From contig CAXXFI010000002.1 in the NCBI GenBank assembly GCA_963665155.2, forward strand, positions 248,001 to 312,000: a stretch of DNA of 64,000 nt, in the 5' to 3' direction. The notes beneath the pieces were generated by a model that had not been told where the DNA came from, made no database searches, and saw nothing but the letters and a program-made list of their open reading frames with translations. The position numbers were made by a program, and so were the translations under genes. The DNA comes from UBA1141 sp963665155. GTDB taxonomy: Bacteria > Chloroflexota > Dehalococcoidia > Lucifugimonadales > UBA3495. This document shows positions 18,937-27,716 of this stretch, piece after piece. The first letter of the stretch is position 1; each line of letters starts with the position of its first letter.

Positions 18937-18995
18937 TCGCCCGGTCTCGGCACTCACCCGGCCCAACAGGAATCACAAAATTTGCGGAGGCTTAA

Positions 18996-19394
18996 ATGGA
19001 CTTAGTAGAAGAACAGCTACGCAATAGCAAAACCATCGCCGTTGTGGGTTTATCCGACAACCCGGAGCGGATCAGCAACCGGGTTTCAAAATATATGCAA
19101 TCCCAAGGGTACCGGATTATACCGGTCAACCCCATGATCGAAGAGGCGTTGGGCGAAAAAAGCTACCCGGACCTGAAGTCGGTGCCGAATGCCATCGACA
19201 TGGTGGACATCTTCCGACGCTCCGAGTTGGTGTCCCCGGTGGTTGATGAGGCCATAGAGATTGGGGTCAAGTATATCTGGATGCAGGACGGCGTCGTGGA
19301 CGCAGTGGCGGCGGCAAAAGCCGAAGCTGCGGGCATTCCGGTGATCATGGATGATTGAACCCTTCGCCAGCACCGTCGCCGGTTCGGCGGCTAG
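18996..19394 (+). CDS. CoA-binding protein (YccU type), predicted selenoprotein with Sec121
   Basis: Rossmann-fold CoA-binding domain: KTIAVVGLSDNPERISNRV, the repeated motif for the dinucleotide-like fold, and YIWMQDGVVDAVAAAKA. The family ends in a conserved MDxC segment (E. coli YccU: VVMDRC). Here that Cys codon is TGA (19356-19358), and the frame continues for 11 family-like codons, giving GIPVIMDD-U-TLRQHRRR, to TAG 19392-19394. With the Sec the protein is 132 aa, near the family length of about 137; without it the conserved end is lost. A hairpin with SECIS geometry follows the TGA. The alternative is a nonsense mutation of a Cys codon. Ribosome-binding site GGAGG precedes ATG 18996. 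Confidence 0.75.
19375..19391 (+). promoter_or_regulatory. Candidate bacterial SECIS element (CoA-binding gene)
   Basis: Hairpin GTCGCCG-GTT-CGGCGGC: seven pairs including one G-U, loop GUU at 19382-19384. The loop starts 24 nt after the UGA, inside the 16-37 nt window of bacterial SECIS elements, and begins with the required G followed by U. It lies inside the short coding tail just before the stop codon. Confidence 0.7.
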
Positions 19395-19498
19395 ATAGTC
19401 TAAGCATCAGTCACCTGACGACTGAAAAAAACGCATGAAAAGGAACCCAAATTATCAGTAAGAAACCATAGGGGCTAGAATCTTACTAGGAATACCCC

Positions 19499-19840
19499 AT
19501 GGACGATATTGCAACCATAAATGCCGATCAAATTAGTGGTGACCGGCGTATATTTGCTGACGGTAGTGAGCGATGCGTTACAAAGCTCTTCTCCGTGGCA
19601 ATAGGACGAGGGGTTTACAATCCTGGATGGCGATGGTCGGTCCATGCCGGTCAGCAAACCGGCAAAGGTTCAAAAAGGCATATTGGCTGGGTGCAGTCAG
19701 GCAGGATGATGGTTAATACGGCCAACAATAATCAGGTGGAAGTCGGCCCCGGAGATTTCTTTGAAGTTGGTCCGGGTCACGATGCCTGGGTTGTGGGCGA
19801 AGAACCTTGGGTTGCATTGGATTTCGAACCCCTTCCGTAG
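19499..19840 (+). CDS. Cupin-domain protein
   Basis: 113-aa single-domain cupin. The barrel shows HAGQQTGKGSKRHIGWVQSG and the second motif PGDFFEVGPGHDAWVVG, with a glycine-rich turn and a histidine that could bind metal. Small cupins of this kind are often sensors or isomerases; no specific role can be given. It follows the CoA-binding gene by about 100 bases on the same strand. Confidence 0.75.
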   Translation: MDDIATINADQISGDRRIFADGSERCVTKLFSVAIGRGVYNPGWRWSVHAGQQTGKGSKRHIGWVQSGRMMVNTANNNQVEVGPGDFFEVGPGHDAWVVGEEPWVALDFEPLP

Positions 19841-20173
19841 AAAACCGCCCACACCAGAAAACCACCCACACCAGTAATTTGTTGGCCGCTCAGACATCTA
19901 TGGGGCCCATGCTCGGGGGGTTAGATGACTCCATTCCGGAATGATACCTACCATTCCCGGACTTCGGTTGACAGCCCCACAGTCAGTGCTTAATATCCTA
20001 CATATCAGACTCCCATTAATAGGTCCCAACAGCGAGACAAGGCCCCGTCCGGACATCGAATTCAGCGAGACTGATAGGGGTCAGTTCCTTGCTAGTTATT
20101 AGCAAGTAGGTTTTAGCCGGTAGTTTTTAGCTCGCAGAATTCAGCCAATAGCTTCTTAAGGAGAGTGAAAGAT
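19841..20173 (+). other. Intergenic leader of the DUF1800 cluster
   Basis: 333 bases without a gene. It contains the strong promoter-like pair at 19968-19996 and, before the next gene, a stretch with repeated TAGC/TAGTT words. A 5' leader of about 170 bases is implied; I recognise no riboswitch class in it. Confidence 0.5.
19968..19996 (+). promoter_or_regulatory. Sigma-70-type promoter for the DUF1800 cluster
   Basis: TTGACA at 19968-19973 and TAATAT at 19991-19996 with a 17-base spacer. It is oriented toward the gene at 20174, with a predicted transcript start near 20003. Confidence 0.65.
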
Positions 20174-21580
20174 ATGGCCAGCGAAGATATCCAATTGATG
20201 GCCCACTTGATGCGCCGCGCCGGATTTAGCGCCAGCTATGAGGAGTTGGAGCAAAGGGTGGCCAAGGGCTATGAAGCGACGGTGGAGGAACTGCTAAATC
20301 CCGAGGACCAGCCAGACTTGGACATGGACTTGCTCCAAAGGTACTTCATCGAATGGAAGGAGATGAATGCGCTGGAGGTCAATCAAGCTTACCTGACCTA
20401 CCGCATGATTAACACGCCCAGGCCTCTTCAGGAAAAGGTGGCGCTGTTCTGGCACGGCATTCTCTGCGCCGGGAACTCCAAGTGCGAGCACGGCGGGCAA
20501 ATACAAGTGCAGTTGGATATGTTCCGCCGCTTGGGTATGGGCAGTTTCCCCAAATTGCTGCTGGAATTGTCCTTAGACCCGGCGATGGTCTTTTATCTGG
20601 ACAACTGTATGAGCCACAAGGACGCAATTAACGAGAACTACGGTCGCGAGCTGCTGGAGTTGTTCTCTTTGGGTGTGGGCATGGACGGCCACGCCAACTA
20701 CTCCGAAGATGACGTGAAGGCTTGCGCCAGGGCTTTTACCGGTTGGACCATTACCAACGCTATTCCTCGATATCCCTACGGGCGATACTACGCTGGGTTT
20801 ATATATAACGAGGCCGATCACGACAATGGAGAAAAGACTTTCTTGGGACAGACCGGCAACTGGAACGGCGAGGACATTATCGAAATAATCGCCCGCCAAC
20901 CCGCCGCCGCCAGGTTTATTTCCAGGCATTTGTACAATTTCTTCGTGGCCGACGAGACACAGATCCCTTCATGGCAGGACAGTCCGCCCAGAGACGTAGA
21001 AGCAATCAAGCTCCTCGAAGAGGAGTATTTCCGGTCCAACTACGACATTCGATCAATGCTCCGGGTTCTATTCAACTCCGATTTCTTCAAGAACGCTCGC
21101 TTCGCCAAGGTAAAAAGCCCAGCGGAAGCGGTCATCAGCACCCTGCGTTTGGTGGGAGATTTCAAGGCCCCAAAGCCCGGGTTGCATCAGATGGCAATGG
21201 AGATTCGGTACATGGGCCAAGATTTGATGAACCCGCCCACGGTGGAAGGCTGGCACACTGGCCAGGAGTGGATCGACAGCGGCACATTGGTGGAACGTAT
21301 CAACTTCGCCGCCGACCAGTTGGGCAACACCAGTCTCCCCGGAGTTCAGAACATCATCAGCCGGATGGCTGCGGACAGCCGTGCCCAAACGCCGGAAGGC
21401 TTGGTGGACGGTTGCCTGGACATGTTGGGCGGCTACGAGCTTCCCGAGGATACCCGGCGCGAGCTGGTTGACCATGTAGCCAAAGGCGGGGAGCTAAAAC
21501 CCGAAAGCAATGAATATCCTGGCAGGGTGGGACAGGTGCTCCAACTCATCGTAGCCACCCAGGAGTACCAGTTCGCTTAA
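20174..21580 (+). CDS. DUF1800-family protein
   Basis: 468-aa member of DUF1800, a family almost always found beside DUF1501 proteins and of unproven function. Family features seen: LMRRAGFSASYEELE at the N-terminus, LFWHGILCAG, NENYGRELLELFSLGVG and FTGWTI in the middle, and MNPPTVEGWHTGQEWI near the C-terminus. ATG 20174 is used because AAGGAG lies 10 bases upstream; GTG 20165 is too close to that box. No signal peptide is visible. The partner DUF1501 gene is at 22605, with an SDR gene inserted between. Confidence 0.88.
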   Translation: MASEDIQLMAHLMRRAGFSASYEELEQRVAKGYEATVEELLNPEDQPDLDMDLLQRYFIEWKEMNALEVNQAYLTYRMINTPRPLQEKVALFWHGILCAGNSKCEHGGQIQVQLDMFRRLGMGSFPKLLLELSLDPAMVFYLDNCMSHKDAINENYGRELLELFSLGVGMDGHANYSEDDVKACARAFTGWTITNAIPRYPYGRYYAGFIYNEADHDNGEKTFLGQTGNWNGEDIIEIIARQPAAARFISRHLYNFFVADETQIPSWQDSPPRDVEAIKLLEEEYFRSNYDIRSMLRVLFNSDFFKNARFAKVKSPAEAVISTLRLVGDFKAPKPGLHQMAMEIRYMGQDLMNPPTVEGWHTGQEWIDSGTLVERINFAADQLGNTSLPGVQNIISRMAADSRAQTPEGLVDGCLDMLGGYELPEDTRRELVDHVAKGGELKPESNEYPGRVGQVLQLIVATQEYQFA

Positions 21581-21594
21581 AGAGATCTCGAGTC

Positions 21595-21618
21595 CACCCC
21601 TTCGACAAGCTCGGGGTG
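21595..21618. repeat. REP-like palindrome
   Basis: CACCCC (21595-21600) pairs with GGGGTG (21613-21618) around TTCGACAAGCTC. The core TTCGACAAGCTC followed by a G run is a very common intergenic REP type in many bacteria. It lies just after the DUF1800 stop codon and could also act as a weak terminator. Confidence 0.6.
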
Positions 21619-21692
21619 AGCGAGTGCAATGCAATAAAAACGAGTGCATTTCACGGCATTAACTGAAACTTATTAAAAGTATGGAGCGGCAA

Positions 21693-22448
21693 ATGGGCCG
21701 ATTAGATGGAAAGGTAGTATTAATCAGCGGCGGAGCCAGAGGTCAAGGCGCTGTCGAGGCCAAGATGATGGCCAGCGAAGGTGCCAGCGTAGTGTTCGGG
21801 GACATCCTGGACGAAGAGGGCAAGAAGGTTGAGGCCGAGATCGCAGAGTTGGGCCTTAACGCCACCTATGTCCACTTGGACGTGACCCAGGAGGCCGACT
21901 GGAAATCCGCCGTGGACACCGCTGTTGACCGGTACGGCAAGCTGGATATTTTGGTCAACAATGCGGGAATCCTGATCCGTAAGAGTATCGAAGAGACCAC
22001 TGAAGAGGATTGGGACCGGATCATGGCGATAAACGCCAAAGGCGTATTTCTGGGCACCAAACAAGCCATACCCGCCATGCGGCAGGCCGGAGGAGGGTCC
22101 ATCGTCAACATTTCCTCAACCGCTGGTCTGGTGGGCAGCCTAGACGGGTCGCCCAGCTATACCGCCACAAAAGGGGCGGTGCGGTTGTTCACCAAGGCAA
22201 CGGCGATTCAATACGCCAAAGAGAACATCCGGTGCAACTCGGTGCATCCGGGACCCATCGATACGGAAATGATCAAAGACACCCTAACCGACCCGGAACG
22301 CCGGGAGCGGCGCATGCAACGGTTGCCTCTAAAGAGGATCGGGACCTCCGAGGATATTGCCTACGGTGTAATATATCTGGCCTCCGACGAGGCTTCGTTT
22401 GTCACCGGCTCGGAATTGGTCATCGACGGTGGCACGACCGCAGAGTAA
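21693..22448 (+). CDS. Short-chain dehydrogenase/reductase (SDR)
   Basis: 251-aa classical SDR using NAD(P)H. Cofactor motif SGGARGQGAVEA (variant of TGxxxGIG), NNAGIL, the catalytic tetrad Ser in NISSTAGLVGS and Tyr/Lys in YTATKGAVRL, and the C-terminal end FVTGSELVIDGG. An Asp at the end of the second strand (GDILDEEG) suggests NAD preference. ATG 21693 is preferred because GGAG sits 6 bases before it, although ATG 21681 is also in frame. The alcohol or keto substrate is unknown. Confidence 0.92.
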   Translation: MGRLDGKVVLISGGARGQGAVEAKMMASEGASVVFGDILDEEGKKVEAEIAELGLNATYVHLDVTQEADWKSAVDTAVDRYGKLDILVNNAGILIRKSIEETTEEDWDRIMAINAKGVFLGTKQAIPAMRQAGGGSIVNISSTAGLVGSLDGSPSYTATKGAVRLFTKATAIQYAKENIRCNSVHPGPIDTEMIKDTLTDPERRERRMQRLPLKRIGTSEDIAYGVIYLASDEASFVTGSELVIDGGTTAE

Positions 22449-22502
22449 CAGCTATCAGCTATCAGCTATCAGCTATCAGCTATCAGCTATCAGCTATCAG
22501 CT
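22449..22502. repeat. Heptanucleotide tandem repeat (CAGCTAT) x7.7
   Basis: Seven perfect CAGCTAT units (22449-22497) plus a partial unit begin immediately after the SDR stop codon. Decayed words of the same kind (AGCCATCAGC, AGCAATAAGC) lie after the next gene at about 23735-23770. Seven-base units shift frame if they move into coding DNA; here they are intergenic. Confidence 0.95.
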
Positions 22503-22604
22503 TCGGATGTTAGAGCCAGGATTTTCCGCGAGTCAATGGTCCGGTGTAAATTACCAGGAAGCAATCTCTCACCATCTTTGGTGAGCTAGGTAAGGAGCAA
22601 GGCA

Positions 22605-23735
22605 ATGACTTCCAGCAAAAAAGACCCGGTGTTGGTGGTGCTTCAACTCTCCGGAGGGAACGACGCCTTGAACACTGTGGTTCCCTACGGCGATCCACTG
22701 TACGCAGACAATCGACCGGCGGTGCGGGTGCCCGAAGATCAGGTTCTGCCCCTAAACGACCACATCGGGCTGCACCCGTCTATGGGTCCGCTGAAAGAAC
22801 TGTATGACCAGGGAAAGATGGCCATCATCCAAGGGGTAGGCTATCCCAATCCCAACCGGTCCCACTTCCGGTCCATGGATATTTGGCATACCTGCGAACC
22901 CGACAAGGTGGGCACGGAAGGCTGGATGGGCCGGGCGATCAGAGACTTGGACCCTCAAGCCCAGAACGTGTTGACCGGAGTAAACTTTGGCCGGGGCTTG
23001 CCCAGGGCTTTGGCTGCTCCCGAAGTGCCCGTCGCATCGGTAGGCAACTTGGAAACCTATGGGGTGCTCACGGGCATAGACGATGACCAGAGAGGCGAAG
23101 CGCTGGACATCTTTGCCCGCATGTATTCGCCTTCAATTGGCCGAAGCGCCGTAACCGATTATTTGTCGCGGACGGGTACCGACGCCTTACACGGAGCGGA
23201 CATCCTCAGCACGGCACCGGAGAAGTACTCTTCTTCCGTGGAATACGGCAACAACACGGTGGCCCAGTACATGAGGAACATTGCCCAAGTCCACCTGGCC
23301 GGATTGGGTACCCGGGTGCTGTACACGACCGCACCCTATAACAGCTTTGACACCCATGCTGGCGAGCTTACCGCCCACGCAAACCTGTGGAAAGGCGCTG
23401 CCAACGCCGTCAAAGATTTTTACCAAGACCTACAAGACCACGACGCTTCCGGCGACGTAGTGGTATTGCTGTTTACCGAGTTTGGACGCCGGGTACACGA
23501 CAACGGCTCCGGCACCGACCACGGTTCCGGGGGCATGGCCTTCGTCTTGGGAGATGCGGTTAAGGGCGGCCTCTACGGCGAATACCCCTCATTGGAGGCG
23601 GACAAATTGGTGGAAGGAGACCTTCAATTCAACAACGACTTCCGCGGTCTTTATTCCACAATTCTTGAAAGGTGGATGGGCCTCGACGCCAAGCCCATCG
23701 TCGGCGGCAGCTTTGAACAGATGGATTTTCTTTAG
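22605..23735 (+). CDS. DUF1501-family protein
   Basis: 376-aa sulfatase-fold DUF1501 protein, partner of DUF1800. Visible features: VLVVLQLSGGNDALNTVVPYG at the N-terminus, LHPSMGPLKELYDQGKMAII, FDTHAGELTAHANLW, and the C-terminal metal-like motif FTEFGRRVHDNGSGTDHGSGG. Many relatives carry a Tat signal, but this one starts directly with MTSSKKDPVLVV. AAGGAG precedes ATG 22605. Function of the family is not established. Confidence 0.9.
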   Translation: MTSSKKDPVLVVLQLSGGNDALNTVVPYGDPLYADNRPAVRVPEDQVLPLNDHIGLHPSMGPLKELYDQGKMAIIQGVGYPNPNRSHFRSMDIWHTCEPDKVGTEGWMGRAIRDLDPQAQNVLTGVNFGRGLPRALAAPEVPVASVGNLETYGVLTGIDDDQRGEALDIFARMYSPSIGRSAVTDYLSRTGTDALHGADILSTAPEKYSSSVEYGNNTVAQYMRNIAQVHLAGLGTRVLYTTAPYNSFDTHAGELTAHANLWKGAANAVKDFYQDLQDHDASGDVVVLLFTEFGRRVHDNGSGTDHGSGGMAFVLGDAVKGGLYGEYPSLEADKLVEGDLQFNNDFRGLYSTILERWMGLDAKPIVGGSFEQMDFL

Positions 23736-23826
23736 CCATCAGCAATAAGCTTTCAGCCTTTAGCCATCAGCCGCGGGGTCCTCTGATTCTATTGAGTAAG
23801 GATTTTTAGTAAAGGGGTTAGAAACA

Positions 23827-24852
23827 ATGGCGACGCAGACATTAGCTCCTTCGTTTCAATATAGCCACAGCATTGGGCGGGGTGAATTTAACGGTCCCGG
23901 ATTTCGCAATCCTGTAGCCATGGCCCGGGGTAAAGACGACCTGATGTACGTGGTGAACCGGTCCTACGAATACCGGCCCGACGGCAAGCGAGTGACCATT
24001 TGCACCGTGAATGAAGAATATGTAGGTGAGTTCGCTCGCGGTGTTACTACGGCTGGCGACACCACCATTTCCGCAGCCGACGGATCGTTGATCTGGCCGA
24101 CCGGCATCGCTATAGACGCGAGCCAGAACGTGTACGTGGCCGACGAGTGGCTGAACCGAATTTCAGTCTTCGACAAAGACGGTGAGTGGCTCGGCAAATG
24201 GGGCACACCGGGTAGTGGCGATGGCGAGCTTGATCGTTCTTCCGGTTTGGTTTTTGACGGGGACGACAACCTGTTGATTGTGGACAGCGTTAACAATCGG
24301 ATTCAGAAGTTCACGAAAGAAGGCAAGTTCATCAGCAAGTGGGGTTCGGAGGGTAGCGGCGAGGGAGAGTTCAACCTTCCTTGGGGTATCGCTGTTGACA
24401 CCGAAAACAACGTGTACGTTGCCGACTGGCGGAACGACCGAATTCAAAAGTTCACTTCCGACGGTAACTTTTTGTCGAGCTTTGGCAGCTCCGGAAACAG
24501 CGACGGCCAACTCAAGCGCCCCACCGGGGTTGCTGTAGATAGTCAGGGTTATGTCTACGTCTCCGATTGGGAAAATGACAGATTACAGGTCTTCTCTCCC
24601 GATGGAGACTCGATCGCCAATATATCTGGCGACGGCACCATTTCCAAATGGGGAAAAGACAAGCTGGACGCCAACTCCGAAATGTGGCATGAGCGGGAGA
24701 TAGCCCAGGGAATCGAAAGGGAGAAGCAGTTCTGGGGGCCCATCGCCGTGGCCGTAGACGCCGAGGACCGAGTATTCGTGGTAGAGTCGCCTCGTAATCG
24801 CATTCAAGTCTACAAGAAACAGGCTCCGATGTTTTTCGGTGGAAGGCTCTAA
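23827..24852 (+). CDS. NHL-repeat beta-propeller protein
   Basis: 341 aa made largely of NHL repeats, each near 45 residues with the pattern NxVYVADxxNxRIxxF followed by GxFxxxWG. About five repeats run from residue 95 to 335 (for example VYVADEWLNRISVF, VYVADWRNDRIQKF, VYVSDWENDRLQVF). Such propellers usually bind proteins or peptides or act as lyases. No signal peptide is seen. It closes the DUF1800-SDR-DUF1501 run, and a hairpin follows it. Confidence 0.88.
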   Translation: MATQTLAPSFQYSHSIGRGEFNGPGFRNPVAMARGKDDLMYVVNRSYEYRPDGKRVTICTVNEEYVGEFARGVTTAGDTTISAADGSLIWPTGIAIDASQNVYVADEWLNRISVFDKDGEWLGKWGTPGSGDGELDRSSGLVFDGDDNLLIVDSVNNRIQKFTKEGKFISKWGSEGSGEGEFNLPWGIAVDTENNVYVADWRNDRIQKFTSDGNFLSSFGSSGNSDGQLKRPTGVAVDSQGYVYVSDWENDRLQVFSPDGDSIANISGDGTISKWGKDKLDANSEMWHEREIAQGIEREKQFWGPIAVAVDAEDRVFVVESPRNRIQVYKKQAPMFFGGRL

Positions 24853-25213
24853 ACCCGAACAGGTGCTTTTAGGAGCACACGGACCAGTGTAGACATCGTT
24901 TAAGCAATTGGAATGGCTGTCCACTATCGGACAGCCATTCGGTAATTTTGGGACATCCTTGGCGAATCTAACCTATAGTTGATTTGTGGAATTGGCTCGT
25001 CCCGAACCTAGCGACTGTCTTGGCCGTCAAAAGATCTGAGTCCACCCAAGAGTTTCTCTTCGTAGCGGAACGAGCACCCAGAATCTACGAAAGTTCTGGG
25101 GGTTCGGCTAGTTGGTTACAGTGCGGTATAATAAAAGCCAGCAAGCTACCGGCAAGCAAAATCTGAGAACTGGCACCCGGCTCCGGCGGCTTACCGTGGA
25201 CTAACGGGCCAAT
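24853..25213. other. Intergenic region before the sensor kinase
   Basis: About 360 bases. It contains the 12-bp hairpin at 24911-24940 and a TATAAT box at 25127-25132 whose -35 region (TCGGCT) is poor. No gene is supported. Confidence 0.45.
24911..24940 (+). terminator. Hairpin after the NHL gene
   Basis: Perfect 12-bp stem GAATGGCTGTCC / GGACAGCCATTC with a 6-base loop, followed by GGTAATTTTG. The U run is short, so termination may be inefficient or bidirectional. Confidence 0.6.
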
Positions 25214-26365
25214 ATGAGCGATAAAAACTTCCACCAAGACGGCGCTCCCTCCCACACGCACACAGGCCACGACTACCCCGCATTCACCCAGTCTGTGTCC
25301 AAAGATAAAGAGCAGCTTTACCAGACCGTCTTCGACCACTCCAACGACGCAATCTTTGTGATAGACCCGGCTGCAGACCGCATAGTCGACGCTAATCCCA
25401 GGGCCTGCGCCATGCTCGGTTACTCCCGCGTAGAGTTGCTTTCTCTACCCGTATCCGCCATCCACCCGAATGAAATGGCGGTCCTCCAAGCGTTTGCCCA
25501 GTCTGTATTCGACAACGGAAGAGGTTGGACCGACGAGTTAACTTGCCGCACCAAGTTGGGCGATATCCTCCCTGCCGAGATGTCCGCCTCGTCCATTCAG
25601 ATTGCCACCCAAAATTCGCTCGGGCAAATTGTCGAAGGCCATCACATAATCGCCATGGTTCGAGACATCACCGAGCGCCGCCAAGCCGAGGCAGCAGAAA
25701 GGGAACTGGCCTTGGTAGAGGAACGCAACCGCCTAGCCCGGGAGATCCACGACTCTTTGGCCCAAAGCCTTACGGCCATCATCTGGCTGCTAAATGCTTC
25801 CGAATTAACGGTGAAAGCCGGCGGCGACGCTGCTCTGGAAAGTCTCAACAAGGTGCGAGACTTAGCGAGGGAGTCACTTCAAGAAGCACGCCGTTCCGTC
25901 TGGGACTTGCGCAGTGGGCCTCTCAAGGGGCTTTCATTGGTAGAAGCATTGGAGCAGGAGACGACCAAAACCACTGGCTTGAATCTCCGTGCCGCATTTA
26001 ACGTCACGGGCAAAGAGAGGGTGATGCCCGGCGGGGTAGAAGCAGCAGTATTGAGAATTTGCCAAGAGGGGCTGGCCAATGTGCTGAAGCACGCCAACGC
26101 CAGCCGGGTGATCGTAACTGTGGCCTACGAAAAAACTGGCATCGAACTGACGGTCAGCGACAACGGCATCGGATTCGATACTGAAATACCCCTTCAGTGG
26201 GACAAGGACAAAGGCGGGTTCGGCCTCATAAGCATGCGGGAACGAGCCCAGCTTTTGGGCGGAGGATTGACCGTCAAGAGTTCGCTGGGGAAAGGGACTA
26301 ATGTGGTTGCTGCGATTCCGGCGCCCCCGGAGAAGGGGATCATCCATGAGGTTAATCATGAGTGA
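25214..26365 (+). CDS. PAS-domain sensor histidine kinase (NarX/DesK type)
   Basis: 383-aa kinase without transmembrane segments, so probably cytoplasmic. The PAS domain spans about 35-160 (QTVFDHSNDAIFVIDPA, ANPRACAMLGYSR). The HisKA_3 dimerisation helix has REIHDSLAQ with phospho-acceptor His179, and the HATPase domain shows CQEGLANVLKHANA, DNGIGFD and GFGLISMRERAQLLGG. It overlaps the NarL-type regulator downstream, its evident partner. The signal sensed by the PAS domain is unknown. Confidence 0.92.
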   Translation: MSDKNFHQDGAPSHTHTGHDYPAFTQSVSKDKEQLYQTVFDHSNDAIFVIDPAADRIVDANPRACAMLGYSRVELLSLPVSAIHPNEMAVLQAFAQSVFDNGRGWTDELTCRTKLGDILPAEMSASSIQIATQNSLGQIVEGHHIIAMVRDITERRQAEAAERELALVEERNRLAREIHDSLAQSLTAIIWLLNASELTVKAGGDAALESLNKVRDLARESLQEARRSVWDLRSGPLKGLSLVEALEQETTKTTGLNLRAAFNVTGKERVMPGGVEAAVLRICQEGLANVLKHANASRVIVTVAYEKTGIELTVSDNGIGFDTEIPLQWDKDKGGFGLISMRERAQLLGGGLTVKSSLGKGTNVVAAIPAPPEKGIIHEVNHE

Positions 26366-27032
26366 AGATAAAAAGGATGCCGCCAAATCGATGCCGATAA
26401 GGGTCCTAATCGTTGACGACCATCCAATCGTCCGACAGGGACTAGCCACGGTTTTGGACCAAGAGGAAGACCTTTCAGTGGTTGGCCAAGCTGCCGATGG
26501 CGTCGAGGCTGTGGTCAAGGCGCGAGGCCTACTACCTGATATTATCCTGATGGACCTTCAAATGCCCGAAATGGACGGCGTGGAGGCCATTACCCAGATA
26601 CTTGCTGAAGGATCGGATAGCAAAATAATTATTCTCACAACCTACGCCACTGACGAGTACATCTTTAGCGGCATAGAGGCCGGAGCCCGGGGCTATTTGC
26701 TGAAGGACTCTCCTCCCGACGATGTGGTCAAGGCCATCCGAACGGTCCACCAAGGCGAATCCATGATTCAGCCCAAAATAGCCAGCAGGCTCTTGGACCG
26801 GTTGGGTCAACTCAGTCACACCCATTCGCCGGATACTCTCCTTTCCGACCGCGAGATTGAGGTTTTACAGGTTATGTCAACGGGTGCGGCCAATAAGGAG
26901 ATTGCCAACCAACTCCTGATCGGCCAAAGCACGGTTAAGACCCATATAGTGCGTATTTTCAGCAAACTAGGCGTAAATGGCCGCACCGACGCCGTGTCTG
27001 AGGGATTGAAGAAGGGAATTATCGAGCTCTAA
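26358..27032 (+). CDS. NarL/FixJ-family response regulator
   Basis: 224-aa regulator: receiver domain with acidic pocket Asp20/Asp21, phospho-acceptor Asp66 (IILMDLQMPEMDG) and conserved Lys in YLLKDSPPDD. A C-terminal LuxR-type helix-turn-helix follows (LSDREIEVLQVMSTGAANKE, STVKTHIVRIFSKLGVNGR). ATG 26358 is preferred (GAGG 6 bases upstream, 8-base overlap with the kinase stop); ATG 26346 is also in frame. A strong terminator follows. Confidence 0.93.
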   Translation: MSEDKKDAAKSMPIRVLIVDDHPIVRQGLATVLDQEEDLSVVGQAADGVEAVVKARGLLPDIILMDLQMPEMDGVEAITQILAEGSDSKIIILTTYATDEYIFSGIEAGARGYLLKDSPPDDVVKAIRTVHQGESMIQPKIASRLLDRLGQLSHTHSPDTLLSDREIEVLQVMSTGAANKEIANQLLIGQSTVKTHIVRIFSKLGVNGRTDAVSEGLKKGIIEL

Positions 27033-27061
27033 AGCTCCTGTCAATGTCCTCCGTGTAGTCC

Positions 27062-27099
27062 AAGAGGTTGACGCTACTGTCAACCTCTTTTCTTTTTTT
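27062..27099 (+). terminator. Rho-independent terminator after the two-component operon
   Basis: Perfect 11-bp stem AAGAGGTTGAC / GTCAACCTCTT with loop GCTACT, followed by TTCTTTTTTT. Ends the kinase-regulator transcript. Confidence 0.93.
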
Positions 27100-27209
27100 G
27101 TTCGGTGCAGTGGAGGATGTGGATCGTATGGTCCCGATATAGGATGAGATCAACAGGTCACAGGTCACAGGTTTTCAGGCATCCGGCAAAAGATCGACCC
27201 AGAGGTAAC

Positions 27210-27584
27210 ATGATCCGAGTGCTCATTGCGGAAGATTCGCCCCATATCCGGGATAGTCTATCGGGGCTTGTCGCAGGGGAACCCGACATGGATTTGGTCG
27301 GGGCTGCGGGGGACGGTCTGGAAGCAATAGAGAAGGCAGGCCGATTGCGTCCTCACGTCGTGATCATGGACGCTCAGATGCCCCGCTTGGACGGGGTAGA
27401 GGCAACCAGGCGAATAAAAGAAAGTCTGCCCGACGTGAGAATCTTGTTCTTCAGCGTTTTTACGGAATACGTGGAAGCGAGCATTGCCGCCGGGTCCGAT
27501 GGTTACGTTACCAAGGACTGTAGCCCGGCAGACCTATTCTGCGAGATCCGCCGCATCGCCGCCAATGCGGGTCACAACGGATAG
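27210..27584 (+). CDS. Stand-alone receiver-domain protein
   Basis: 124 aa consisting only of a CheY-like receiver: acidic pocket AEDS, phospho-acceptor Asp54 (VVIMDAQMPRLDG), Thr/Ser switch region FFSVFTEY and Lys in GYVTKDCSP. ATG 27210 is selected because GAGG precedes it by 4 bases and the receiver fold starts there; the frame opens further upstream to 27105. No output domain, so it may act as a phosphate sink or protein-binding switch. It lies between the two-component pair and the ECF sigma gene. Confidence 0.85.
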   Translation: MIRVLIAEDSPHIRDSLSGLVAGEPDMDLVGAAGDGLEAIEKAGRLRPHVVIMDAQMPRLDGVEATRRIKESLPDVRILFFSVFTEYVEASIAAGSDGYVTKDCSPADLFCEIRRIAANAGHNG

Positions 27585-27716
27585 CAGTCGATATGGCGTT
27601 GATAATACCCACTCAAAAACCTTACGATCAACCCGAGGCGACCAGTCGCGATGGTCGAAACCATAAACTGTTCGCACCGGGAAAATAACCACTTGGAATC
27701 TCAGGAGATTGGATTG

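Noticed and set aside
25127..25132. TATAAT as the promoter of the sensor kinase operon
   Set aside because: The -35 position is poor (TCGGCT) and there is no extended -10; not strong enough to list.
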